NCBI GenBank assembly: GCA_963971305.1 | Contig: OZ020309.1 | Coordinates: 737,001-801,000 of the forward strand | DNA: 64,000 nt | Source of the DNA: Arcuatula senhousia | Taxonomy: Eukaryota > Mollusca > Bivalvia > Mytilida > Mytilidae | Direction: 5' to 3' | Shown here: one piece after another, positions 1 through 12,800 of the stretch | Layout: every line of letters begins with the position of its first letter | Numbering within the stretch: position 1 is the first letter of the stretch | Notes under the pieces: generated by a model | Database searches by the model: none | What the model saw: only the letters and a program-made list of their open reading frames with translations | What the model was told of the DNA's origin: nothing | Translations under genes and position numbers: made by a program

Positions 1-108
1 ATATCCAAAGAAAAATAATGAAATCACAGTATTCAAGACTCATTAGAGTAGCTGACTTGACTAAGTTGTACACTATAAATAAATCATCTGGATTTTGTTG
101 GGTTTTTT

Positions 109-614
109 ATGCCCCATCTATGAAAGTAGATGGGTATATAGTGTTCGGGTCAGTCTGTCCGTCCGTTCGTCCGTCCGTTCATCAGTTCGTCCGTCCCAAA
201 TCCCATATTTCCAAATTCCCACTTACTGACAAACACCACATCAATGATATTGGTATGGTAGGTTCACCTAGTGATGCTATGCAAGCTTTGAATGCTGGAT
301 GTGACCTATATTTTCCGCATGAATGACCACTTACAAAAGAATGGTTAAAGTCTATTTCCACTTAGTGACAAGTGCCAAATCAACCATATAATTTGTGTGG
401 TAGGTGCACCTAGTGATGCTTAGCACAATGCATGCTTGGGATGCTGGCTGTGACCTATATTTTCCGCATGAATGACCACTTATTGAAGATTGGTTAAAGT
501 CTATTCTCACTTACTGACAAGTGCCAAAGCAACCATATTGGGATGGTAGGTGCACCTAGTGATTGCAGAAAAAATAAATGTTGCAAGATGGGGCATTATG
601 TCTTTTGGACATAT
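109..614 (+). mobile_element. Helentron-type non-autonomous repeat (HINE), copy 1
   Basis: The left end has an ATGCCCCATCTA / TAGATGGG hairpin, followed by a GTCC-type microsatellite (about 143-200). Three diverged tandem units of roughly 150-170 bp follow, sharing phrases such as 'gtgacctatattttccgcat'. The right end carries AGATGGGGCAT, an inverted copy of the left end, then a TATGTC...GACATA hairpin. Asymmetric subterminal inverted repeats, microsatellite, tandem core and terminal hairpin are the layout known for Helentron-derived HINEs. There is no coding capacity; short open frames here are incidental. Confidence 0.6.
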
Positions 615-977
615 TCTTGTTTTTAATCTCAATTAGGCAACCCTACCAATCAGTACATAAAACATGGATGTGACCTAAACAATTATATTTCTTTTTAGAC
701 ACATGGCATATTGAGTCAACTCACTACTTGGAAAACTGTTCAAACAGAACACGGACAAAACTGAATTTCACACCAAAACAAAAAAATTACCAAGTCTTTC
801 AAGACGATTTTAATTTAGATAAAACATTTGCTGAAAGGCATTTATACTACATTAGATGAACGAAATATTTATTACATGAACATCATTTAAGTAAATGCAT
901 CATACATTTAAGAAGTTTTAAAAGTAATAATGCACGTCTATATATAGTAGTAAAAAAATAAACTATTAAAATGGTGC
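615..977. other. AT-rich spacer, nothing recognised
   Basis: Non-coding AT-rich sequence between two HINE-type repeats. No reading frame, RNA gene or repeat structure was recognised. Confidence 0.5.
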
Positions 978-1937
978 ACAACAACATCAAATATGATGTT
1001 AAAATAAAATAATAAATACCCCCCACCCCCCAAAAAAATTAATCAGATAAAATTTAGAATAGGAGATGCACATCTACATTATGTCACAAAGATTGTGTGT
1101 AGGTTTCATGAAAATCCATCAAGGGGTTTTGGAGGAGTTGCAGATAAGAGATGGGCACCCCCATGTAGTGGAATGGCTGTGTCCATGTATTGCTATGGGA
1201 AACCCCAAAACCATTCTGATCAAACTTTCAAATAGTAGGTGCACATCTATATTGTGTTACAAAGATTGTGTAAAAGTTTCAATGACAATCCATCAAGTGG
1301 TTTAGGATGAGTTGTGGATAAGAGATGGGTACCCCCATGTAGTCGAATGGCTAAGTCCATCTTTTGCTATGGGAAACCCCAAAAATCATTCTGATCAAAT
1401 TTTAAAATCGTAAGTGCACATCTGCTTTATGTCACAAAGATTTTGTGTAAGTTTCATGAAATTCCATGAAGGGGTTTAGGAGGAGTTGCAGATAAGAGAT
1501 GGATACCCCCATGTAGTCGAATGGCGAAGTCCATGTTTTACTATGGGAAACCCCAAACACCATTCTGATCAAATTTTAAAATAGTAAGTGCACATCTACA
1601 TTATGTCACAACAATTGTGTGTAAGTTTCATGAACATCCATCAAGGGGTTTAGGAGGTGTTGCGGATAAGAGATGGGTACCCCCATGTAGTTGAATGGCT
1701 AAGTCCATGTTTTGCTATGGGAAACTCCAAAAATCATTCTGATCAAATTTTAAAATAGTAGGTGCACATCTACATTATGTCACAAAGATTGTGTGTAAGT
1801 TTCATGAAATCCACCAAGGGGTTTAGGAGGAGTTGCGGATGGGTACCCTGAAGTGTAACGGAAGGACGGATGGAAGGACGGACGGAAGGACGGACACCCC
1901 TATGACTATATACCCCCCACTTTTGAAGTGGGGGGTA
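978..1937. mobile_element. HINE-type repeat, copy 2 (opposite orientation)
   Basis: An AACATC...GATGTT hairpin near 984-1001 is followed by ATACCCCCCAC (about 1016). About five tandem units of about 170 bp then run from 1065 to 1850, each with 'gtgcacatctacattatgtcac'-like and 'gagatgggtacccccatgtag'-like phrases. A GGAC microsatellite (1859-1902) and a strong ATACCCCCCACTT / AAGTGGGGGGTAT hairpin (1910-1938) close the element. The layout matches copy 1, read in reverse. Confidence 0.6.
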
Positions 1938-3230
1938 TAAATATCCCTTATGATATGTAAGTGAAAGAAATGAATATAAGTGAAATACAAACTATTTTAA
2001 TATGAATTTAAATAATTCATTTTAGATTAAAGAATAAAAAAAACTATAAGTTCACACTCAACAGAAATACATATATTTACAATAAATAACAACAACTTTT
2101 TTTCTGTACATGAATGACGTACAGACATGATTATCATGAAAAAGTTAGAATAAATAAATTATGTATTGCGATCAAAAGAGAGAGAGAGAAAAAAAGAAGA
2201 CTAGATATGGTATTAAATGATTGCTTTTCTTCCTTAGATGATTTATACAAATATAAAAGAATGTGATTCTGAAAATGATTAATGATAAATGCGTCATAAT
2301 AACAATGGAAAAAATAAAGAAATTCAAAAGAAAAAATGTTTGGTTTAACTAAGCTTTTTTATTTGATATCAAATGGATGGAATGTAAAAAAATTATATTC
2401 TATTTTTTAAAAGACCGTAACAACATATCTAAAGCAAGAAAAACCTTTTTACAAATTATCTCAGATAAAAACTTTACGTTTTGGGTAAGAGTACTCTTCT
2501 TTCAATACTTTTGGTTTTCGACCTTCCAATATGTTTTGATTCAAATGTTGCTGATGAGAGGTTACTCCTTGAAATATGCATATCCAACATAACCAAATTT
2601 CATAGCTGTTTTTGTATACTAACTTTTAAATGGTATTTTGTTCATTTAGTTTTGATAAAATTCTTAATGAAAACAATGTAGCCACTTGGGCATATATAGA
2701 ACTATATAGGCAAGTTTATCTACAATTTTTACTAACCCATTCAAGAATCTTCTTATTCAACTTTTCTAACGGACTTCAGCTCTATTAGTCATAATTACTT
2801 GATTATTTCACTCAATTCGCTTCAGTTTGGTAGAGACAATGCAGATGCGTAACGAAATAAATATTTAGCGGGGCTAGTAAAAACTAGAATAGCATAAATT
2901 TGGAATACTTTTGTTGAAGAAAAACAATATGGCACCCTAAAGGACATAAAAAAAAATGAAAATAAGTTATATCCACAAAAAGACAAAAGAACTATCATGT
3001 ATTTATATGTACAACAGAAATGTATTCTATAAAAATAATGGTTGTAACAATTATAAGCAATGATTCTAATTAATAGCATCAGTTAATGTACAACAGAGCA
3101 ATGAAATATATATACAGTTTAACAGGCAAATAAATTATATTTGGATATTTAAAATGTAAATACATTGTTTATGTTAAATGGGCCATTCTGCTAATAAGAA
3201 CTTTTTTTCACATAGCGTTTTTAAAAACAT
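1938..3230. other. AT-rich non-coding region
   Basis: AT-rich sequence with a short GA-rich tract near 2177-2200. The open frames at 2377-2592, 2481-2681 and 2822-3079 have no recognisable domain, are leucine/phenylalanine/lysine biased as expected from AT-rich DNA, and lie on both strands. No gene is supported. Confidence 0.5.
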
Positions 3231-3803
3231 AAAGAAAGCGTGTGTCCATGGAACATGGGACACAGATGCCACCACATAACCCCTCAAACAGGAAGTAAAA
3301 GTTGACAGGACTGAACATAACTTAGGAGTTACAATTTGTGATAATAAACCACCGTGACAAACAAAGCATTCACATGTACAGTTTCTGACAAAACTTGATG
3401 GAAATTTTCATGGCTACTCATATAATACCGGACAAGCCCTGAACAGGGCTAATAAACCACCGTGACAAATTTCAAAGCATTCACATGTACAGTTTCTGAC
3501 AAAACTTGATGGAAATTTTCATGGCTACTCATATAATACCGGACAAGCCCTGAACAGGAACTAGTGTTCGACAGGTCTCAAATTTGTTTAGGACGCAGTT
3601 TCTGATGCTGAACCACGTGCAACCTGCAACATTTTTAATTATTCCCATATACAGGTTCTGAGATAAGCCACATAGACATTTGGATTCTAATTTTTCATAT
3701 CGGCTAAGTCCCAAACAGAAAATAGTGCTTCGACAGGTCTGTAAGTCAGTTAGAACATGAGTAAAACTTAATCCCCATCGACATGTCGTTGGGAGAACAA
3801 AAA
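3231..3803. mobile_element. Degenerate HINE-type repeat related to 52125-52887
   Basis: The left end has a GTGTCC...GGGACAC hairpin followed by 'cagatgcc'. The interior is made of units containing 'aaacaggaagta', 'gacaggtct' and 'tgacaaaacttgatggaaattttc'. The right end reads 'gagtaaaactta' followed by a weakened hairpin around 'cgacatgtcg'. All of these parts recur at 52125-52887. A block of about 105 bp is directly duplicated (starting near 3343 and 3450). The GTCC microsatellite has been lost, so this is an older copy. Confidence 0.5.
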
Positions 3804-4539
3804 ATGTTAGGCTTTTCATTAATTTGAAGTAGTTACGTACGTAGCTATTACATGTATCATTTTCACTTATATAGGAGACAAATAATAAAAAAGTACATTC
3901 TTAATTTATTAACAGTACTAGTACTAGCCTTAATTGGTCTTAATGAAACATACCATGTATGTTCTAATTTTAAACTATTAACCCAGTTTGAAATGCAAAC
4001 ATCTTTGACACATATCATATACTAGAATGAAAAGTGATCGAATTACATTCTACCAGTTCATTCACATAGTTTAGGACTATTCATATATTCTTCTGTCAAT
4101 TTCAAATATTATTTTAAGAAGTACACAATCCAATAGATAGGAATGAAAAGGAACTGCTTACCAATAAATATAAGATGGTCAGTCTCTAACTAAATTTCTT
4201 TAGTTTACTGCTTGAATCACGAATTATTATTGGAAACTTTTGACTTATTGACAATTCAAATTGATCAAAAAGAGAAAATTCACCTTAAAAGGTTTCTACA
4301 AAAACAGGATATTAATTTGGGTATGGAGATGTGTAATTCGTTGTTAAATTTATATTTCGCATTTATGATTTATATGTCAGATACAATGTATCGTGCTCGT
4401 CTTTTTTTCACATGCCATTGGTTATATGTGTGAATTACAGGTCGTCTGGCTTTTTGGCGTAACTTCTCAATAGTTTTATATTTTTATAGATTCATTAATA
4501 TCGTTGGAAGAAATAACGATATTAGTCTACGTCTGGGGT
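3804..4539. other. AT-rich non-coding region
   Basis: No supported gene. The open frame at 4212-4433 (plus, 73 codons) has no recognisable domain. The sequence runs into the degenerate left edge of the minisatellite. Confidence 0.45.
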
Positions 4540-6890
4540 GTCACAATTGCCATTGTTGCATTGATTGGAGTCCTTTGCCCTTTTAAGTGGCTGTTTTGAT
4601 AAGGCTTCATTGTTATCTGGAGTTGTTTCATTGGTTGATCCTGTATCTTCCGTTAAAGGATGTATTGATGTGGATACATTGGTATCTGGAGTGGCTGTAA
4701 TGATGTACAAAATGTAGACCCTTTGTGGTCTAGAGTGGCTGTAATGATGTACAAAATGTAGACCCTTTGTGGTCTAGAGTGGCTGTACTGATGTGAATCC
4801 TTTTTTGTCTGGGTTATTTGTAATGATGTGGCTTTGTCGTCTTTGTTTAACGCAGAGGTTGTATTGATGTGGATCCTTTGTCGTCTGGAGTGGCTGTATC
4901 GACGTGGATCCTTTGTTGTCTGGAGTGGTTGTATTGATGCGGATCCTTTGTTGTCTGGAGTGGTTGTATTGATGTGGATCCTTTGTTGTCTGGAGTGGTT
5001 GTATTGATGTGGATCCTTTGTTGTCTGGAGTGGTTGTATTGACGTGGATCCTTTGTTGTCTGGAGTGGTTGTATTGACGTGGATCCTTTGTTGTCTGGAG
5101 TGGTTGTGTTGTTGTGGATCCTTTGTAGTCTGGAGTGGTTGTATTGATGTGAATCCTTTGTTGTATGGAGTGGTTGTATAGATGTGGATCTTTTGTTGTC
5201 TGCAGTGGTTATATTGATGTGGATCCTTTGTTGTCTGAGTGGTTGTATTGATGTGAATCCTTTGTTGTCTGAGTGGTTGTATTGATGCGGATCCTTTGTT
5301 GTCTGAGTGGTTGTATTGATGTGAATCATTTGTTGTCTGGAGTGGTTGTATTGATGTGGATCCTTTGTCGTCTGGAGTGGTTGTATAGATGTGAACCCTT
5401 TGTTGTCTGCAGTGGTTGTATTGATGTGGATCCTTTGTTGTCTTAGTGGTTGTATTGATGTGGATCCTTTGTTGTCTGAGTGGTTGTATTGATGTGAACC
5501 CTTTGTTGTCTGGAGTGGTTGTATTGATGTGAACCCTTTGTTGTCTGAGTGGTTGTATTGATGTGAATCCTTTGTTGTCTGGAGTGGTTGTATTGATGTG
5601 GATCCTTTGTTGTATGGAGATGTTGTATTGATGTGAATCCTTTGATGGATGGAGTGGATGTATTGATGTGAACCCTTTGTTGTCTGAGTGGTTGTATTGA
5701 TGTGGATCCTTTGTTGTCTAATGTGGTTGTATTGATGTGGATCCTTTGTTGTATGGAGATGTTGTATTGATGTGAATCCTTTGTAGTCAGGAGTGGTTGT
5801 ATTGATGTGGATCCTTTGTTGTCTAATGTGGTTGTATTGATGCGGATCCTTTGTTGTCTGGGGTGGTTGTATTGGTGTGGATCCTTTGTTGACTGTAGTG
5901 GTTGTACTGATGTGGACCTTTTGTTGTCTGGAGTGGTTGTATTGCTGTGAATGCTTTGTTGTCTGAAATGGTTGCATTGATGTGGATCGTATGTTGTCCG
6001 GAGTGGTTGTATTGCTGTGAATCCTTTGTTGTCTGGAATGGTTGTATTGATGCGAAACCTTTGTTGTCTGGAGTGGTTGTATTGATGTGGATCCTTTGTT
6101 GTCTGGAGTGGATGTATTGATGTGAACCCTTTGTTGTCTGGAGTGGTTGTATTGATGTGAATCCTTTGTTGTCTAGAGTGGTTATATTGATGTGGATCCT
6201 CTGTTGTCTGGAGTGGTTGTATTGCTGTGAATCCTTTGTTGTCTGGAGTGGTTGTATTGATATGGATTCTTTATTGTCTGGAGTGTTTGTATTGATGTGA
6301 ATGCTTTGTTGTCTTAAGTGGTCGTATTGATGTGGACCCTTTGTTGTCTGGAGTGGTTGTATTGATGTTAAAACATTGTTGTCTGGAGTGGTTGTATTGA
6401 TGTGGATCCTTTGTTGTGTTGTTTAGGGGATTTATGTTGACCCTTTGTTGTCTTGAGTGGGTGTATTGATGTGGATCTTTTGTTGTCTGGAGTGGTTGTA
6501 TTGGTGTAGACTTTTTGTTGTCTGGAATGGTTGTATTGATTTTAAACCTTTGTTTTCTGTAGTGGTTGTATTGATGTGGAACCTTTGTTGTCTGGAGTGG
6601 TTGTATTGATGTGTACCCTTTGTTTTCTGTATTGGTTGTATTGATGTGTACCCTTTGTTTTCTGTAGTGGTTGTATTGATGTGAATCATTTACTGTCAGG
6701 AGTGGCTGTATTAATGTGGATCCTTTGTTGTCTGGAGTGGTTGTATTGATGTGGATCCTTTGTTGTCTGGAGTGGTTGTATTGATGTGGACCCTTTGTCC
6801 TTTGTTGTCCTTAGTGGTTGTATTGATGTGAGTCCTTTGTTGTCTGGAGAAGTTGCATTGATTTGGATCTTATCTTGTCAGGAGTGGATG

Positions 6891-9800
6891 AATTGATAAT
6901 GATCTTTTATTGTCTGAAGTGGCTGTATTGATGTGGATCCTTTGTCGTCTGGAGTGGTTGTATTGATGTGGATCCTTTGTTGTCTGGAGTGGTTGTATTG
7001 ATGTGGATCCTTTGTTGTCTGGAGTGGTTGTATAGATGTGAACCCTTTGTTGTCTGCAGTGGTTGTATTGATGTGAACCCTTTGTTGTCTGGAGTGGTTG
7101 TATTGGTGTGGATCATTTGTTGTCTGGAGTGGTTGTATTGATGTGGATCATTTGTTGTCTGTAGTGGTTGTATTGATGTGGATCCTTTGTTGTCTGGAGT
7201 GGTTGTATTGATGTGGATCCTTTGTTGTATGGAGATGTTGTATTGATGTGAATCCTTTGATGGATGGAGTGGATGTATTGATGTGAACCCTTTGTTGTCT
7301 GAGTGGTTGTATTGATGTGGATCCTTTGTTGTCTAATGTGGTTGTATTGATGTGGATCCTTTGTTGTATGGAGATGTTGTATTGATGTGAATCCTTTGTA
7401 GTCAGGAGTGGTTGTATTGATGTGGATCCTTTGTTGTCTAATGTGGTTGTATTGATGCGGATCCTTTGTTGTCTGGGGTGGTTGTATTGGTGTGGATCCT
7501 TTGTTGACTGTAGTGGTTGTACTGATGTGGACCTTTTGTTGTCTGGAGTGGTTGTATTGCTGTGAATGCTTTGTTGTCTGAAATGGTTGCATTGATGTGG
7601 ATCGTATGTTGTCCGGAGTGGTTGTATTGCTGTGAATCCTTTGTTGTCTGGAATGGTTGTATTGATGCGAAACCTTTGTTGTCTGGAGTGGTTGTATTGA
7701 TGTGGATCCTTTGTTGTCTGGAGTGGTTGTATTGATGTGGATCCTTTGTTGTCTGGAGTGGATGTATTGATGTGAACCCTTTGTTGTCTGGATTGGTTGT
7801 ATTGATGTGGATCTTTTGTTTTCTAGAGTGGTTGTATTGATGTGGATTCTTTGTTTTCTAGAGTGGTTATATTGATGTGGATCCTTTGTTGTCTGGAGTG
7901 GTTGTATTGATGTGGACCCTTTGTTGTCTCGAGTGGTTGTATTGATGTGGACCCTTTGATGAATGGAGTGGTTGTATTGATGTGGATCATTTGTTGTCTG
8001 GAGTGGATGTATTGATGTGAACCCTTTGTTGTCTGGATTGGTTGTATTGATGTGGATCCTTTGTTTTCTAGAGTGGTTATATTGATGTGGATCCTCTGTT
8101 GTCTGGAGTGGTTGTATTGCTGTGAATCCTTTGTTGTCTGGAGTGGTTGTATTGATATGGATTCTTTATTGTCTGGAGTGTTTGTATTGATGTGAATGCT
8201 TTGTTGTCTTAAGTGGTCGTATTGATGTGGACCCTTTGTTGTCTGGAGTGGTTGTATTGATGTTAAAACATTGTTGTCTGGAGTGGTTGTATTGATGTGG
8301 ATCCTTTGTTGTGTTGTTTAGGGGATTTATGTTGACCCTTTGTTGTCTTGAGTGGATGTATTGATGTGGATCTTTTGTTGTCTGGAGTGGTTGTATTGGT
8401 GTAGACTTTTTGTTGTCTGGAATGGTTGTATTGATTTTAAACCTTTGTTTTCTGTAGTGGTTGTATTGATGTGGAACCTTTGTTGTCTGGAGTGGTTGTA
8501 TTGATGTGTACCCTTTGTTTTCTGTAGTGGTTGTATTGATGTGTACCCTTTGTTTTCTGTAGTGGTTGTATTGATGTGAATCATTTACTGTCAGGAGTGG
8601 CTGTATTAATGTGGATCCTTTGTTGTCTGGAGTGGTTGTATTGATGTGGATCCTTTGTTGTCTGGAGTGGTTGTATTGATGTGGACCCTTTGTCCTTTGT
8701 TGTCCTTAGTGGTTGTATTGATGTGAGTCCTTTGTTGTCTGGAGAAGTTGCATTGATTTGGATCTTATCTTGTCAGGAGTGGATGAATTGATAATGATCT
8801 TTTATTGTCTGAAGTGGCTGTATTGATGTGGATCCTTTGTCGTCTGGAGTGGTTGTATTGATGTGGATCCTTTGTTGTCTGGAGTGGTTGTATTGATGTG
8901 GATCCTTTGTTGTCTGGAGTGGTTGTATAGATGTGAACCCTTTGTTGTCTGCAGTGGTTGTATTGATGTGGATCCTTTGTTGTCTGGAGTGGTTGTATTG
9001 TCGTGGATCCTTTGTTGTCTGGAGTGGTTGTGTTGTTGTGGATCTTTTGTAGTCTGAAGTGGTTGTATTGATGTGAATCCTTTGTTGTCTGCAGTGGTTG
9101 TATTGATGTGGATCCTTTGTTGTCTTAGTGGTTGTATTGATGTGGATCCTTTGTTGTCTGAGTGGTTGTATTGATGTGAACCCTTTGTTGTCTGGAGTGG
9201 TTGTATTGATGTGAACCCTTTGTTGTCTGAGTGGTTGTATTGATGTGAATCCTTTGTTGTCTGGAGTGGTTGTATTGATGTGGATCCTTTGTTGTATGGA
9301 GATGTTGTATTGATGTGAATCCTTTGATGGATGGAGTGGATGTATTGATGTGAACCCTTTGTTGTCTGAGTGGTTGTATTGATGTGGATCCTTTGTTGTC
9401 TAATGTGGTTGTATTGATGTGGATCCTTTGTTGTATGGAGATGTTGTATTGATGTGAATCCTTTGTAGTCAGGAGTGGTTGTATTGATGTGGATCCTTTG
9501 TTGTCTAATGTGGTTGTATTGATGCGGATCCTTTGTTGTCTGGGGTGGTTGTATTGGTGTGGATCCTTTGTTGACTGTAGTGGTTGTACTGATGTGGACC
9601 TTTTGTTGTCTGGAGTGGTTGTATTGCTGTGAATGCTTTGTTGTCTGAAATGGTTGCATTGATGTGGATCGTATGTTGTCCGGAGTGGTTGTATTGCTGT
9701 GAATCCTTTGTTGTCTGGAATGGTTGTATTGATGCGAAACCTTTGTTGTCTGGAGTGGTTGTATTGATGTGGATCCTTTGTTGTCTGGAGTGGATGTATT

Positions 9801-12800
9801 GATGTGAACCCTTTGTTGTCTGGAGTGGTTGTATTGATGTGAATCCTTTGTTGTCTAGAGTGGTTATATTGATGTGGACCCTCTGTTGTCTGGAGTGGTT
9901 GTATTGCTGTGAATCCTTTGTTGTCTGGAGTGGTTGTATTGATATGGATTCTTTATTGTCTGGAGTGTTTGTATTGATGTGAATGCTTTGTTGTCTTAAG
10001 TGGTCGTATTGATGTGGACCCTTTGTTGTCTGGAGTGGTTGTATTGATGTTAAAACATTGTTGTCTGGAGTGGTTGTATTGATGTGGATCCTTTGTTGTG
10101 TTGTTTAGGGGATTTATGTTGACCCTTTGTTGTCTTGAGTGGGTGTATTGATGTGGATCTTTTGTTGTCTGGAGTGGTTGTATTGGTGTAGACTTTTTGT
10201 TGTCTGGAATGGTTGTATTGATTTTAAACCTTTGTTTTCTGTAGTGGTTGTATTGATGTGGAACCTTTGTTGTCTGGAGTGGTTGTATTGATGTGTACCC
10301 TTTGTTTTCTGTATTGGTTGTATTGATGTGTACCCTTTGTTTTCTGTAGTGGTTGTATTGATGTGAATCATTTACTGTCAGGAGTGGCTGTATTAATGTG
10401 GATCCTTTGTTGTCTGGAGTGGTTGTATTGATGTGGATCCTTTGTTGTCTGGAGTGGTTGTATTGATGTGGACCCTTTGTCCTTTGTTGTCCTTAGTGGT
10501 TGTATTGATGTGAGTCCTTTGTTGTCTGGAGAAGTTGCATTGATTTGGATCTTATCTTGTCAGGAGTGGATGAATTGATAATGATCTTTTATTGTCTGAA
10601 GTGGCTGTATTGATGTGGATCCTTTGTCGTCTGGAGTGGTTGTATTGATGTGGATCCTTTGTTGTCTGGAGTGGTTGTATTGATGTGGATCCTTTGTTGT
10701 CTGGAGTGGTTGTATAGATGTGAACCCTTTGTTGTCTGCAGTGGTTGTATTGATGTGGATCCTTTGTTGTCTGGAGTGGTTGTATTGTCGTGGATCCTTT
10801 GTTGTCTGGAGTGGTTGTGTTGTTGTGGATCTTTTGTAGTCTGAAGTGGTTGTATTGATGTGAATCCTTTGTTGTCTGCAGTGGTTGTATTGATGTGGAT
10901 CCTTTGTTGTCTTAGTGGTTGTATTGATGTGGATCCTTTGTTGTCTGAGTGGTTGTATTGATGTGAACCCTTTGTTGTCTGGAGTGGTTGTATTGATGTG
11001 AACCCTTTGTTGTCTGAGTGGTTGTATTGATGTGAATCCTTTGTTGTCTGGAGTGGTTGTATTGATGTGGATCCTTTGTTGTATGGAGATGTTGTATTGA
11101 TGTGAATCCTTTGATGGATGGAGTGGATGTATTGATGTGAACCCTTTGTTGTCTGAGTGGTTGTATTGATGTGGATCCTTTGTTGTCTAATGTGGTTGTA
11201 TTGATGTGGATCCTTTGTTGTATGGAGATGTTGTATTGATGTGAATCCTTTGTAGTCAGGAGTGGTTGTATTGATGTGGATCCTTTGTTGTCTAATGTGG
11301 TTGTATTGATGCGGATCCTTTGTTGTCTGGGGTGGTTGTATTGGTGTGGATCCTTTGTTGACTGTAGTGGTTGTACTGATGTGGACCTTTTGTTGTCTGG
11401 AGTGGTTGTATTGCTGTGAATGCTTTGTTGTCTGAAATGGTTGCATTGATGTGGATCGTATGTTGTCCGGAGTGGTTGTATTGCTGTGAATCCTTTGTTG
11501 TCTGGAATGGTTGTATTGATGCGAAACCTTTGTTGTCTGGAGTGGTTGTATTGATGTGGATCCTTTGTTGTCTGGAGTGGATGTATTGATGTGAACCCTT
11601 TGTTGTCTGGAGTGGTTGTATTGATGTGAATCCTTTGTTGTCTAGAGTGGTTATATTGATGTGGACCCTCTGTTGTCTGGAGTGGTTGTATTGCTGTGAA
11701 TCCTTTGTTGTCTGGAGTGGTTGTATTGATATGGATTCTTTATTGTCTGGAGTGTTTGTATTGATGTGAATGCTTTGTTGTCTTAAGTGGTCGTATTGAT
11801 GTGGACCCTTTGTTGTCTGGAGTGGTTGTATTGATGTTAAAACATTGTTGTCTGGAGTGGTTGTATTGATGTGGATCCTTTGTTGTGTTGTTTAGGGGAT
11901 TTATGTTGACCCTTTGTTGTCTTGAGTGGGTGTATTGATGTGGATCTTTTGTTGTCTGGAGTGGTTGTATTGGTGTAGACTTTTTGTTGTCTGGAATGGT
12001 TGTATTTATTTTAAACCTTTGTTTTCTGTAGTGGTTGTATTGATGTGGAACCTTTGTTGTCTGGAGTGGTTGTATTGATGTGTACCCTTTGTTTTCTGTA
12101 TTGGTTGTATTGATGTGTACCCTTTGTTTTCTGTAGTGGTTGTATTGATGTGAATCATTTACTGTCAGGAGTGGCTGTATTAATGTGGATCCTTTGTTGT
12201 CTGGAGTGGTTGTATTGATGTGGATCCTTTGTTGTCTGGAGTGGTTGTATTGATGTGGACCCTTTGTCCTTTGTTGTCCTTAGTGGTTGTATTGATGTGA
12301 GTCCTTTGTTGTCTGGAGAAGTTGCATTGATTTGGATCTTATCTTGTCAGGAGTGGATGAATTGATAATGATCTTTTATTGTCTGAAGTGGCTGTATTGA
12401 TGTGGATCCTTTGTCGTCTGGAGTGGTTGTATTGATGTGGATCCTTTGTTGTCTGGAGTGGTTGTATTGATGTGGATCCTTTGTTGTCTGGAGTGGTTGT
12501 ATAGATGTGAACCCTTTGTTGTCTGCAGTGGTTGTATTGATGTGGATCCTTTGTTGTCTAATGTGGTGGTATTGATGTGGATCCTTTGTTGTCTGGGGTG
12601 GTTGTATTGGTGTGGATCCTTTGTTGACTGTAGTGGTTGTATTGATGTGGACCTTTTGTTGTCTGGAGTGGTTGTATTGCTGTGAATGCTTTGTTGTCTG
12701 AAATGGTTGCATTGATGTGGATCGTATGTTGTCCGGAGTGGTTGTATTGCTGTGAATCCTTTGTTGTCTGGAATGGTTGTATTGATGTTAAAACATTGTT

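Noticed and set aside
18..326. 102-codon plus-strand ORF at the window start
   Set aside because: It translates the hairpin and GTCC microsatellite of a HINE-type repeat.
4847..5977. Long Gln/Thr/His-rich open frames on the minus strand (also at 7113-7592, 8802-9659, 10589-11446, 13290-14655)
   Set aside because: They follow from a stop-free 35-bp minisatellite unit and are similar in all three frames; they are interrupted irregularly and have no splice or start context.
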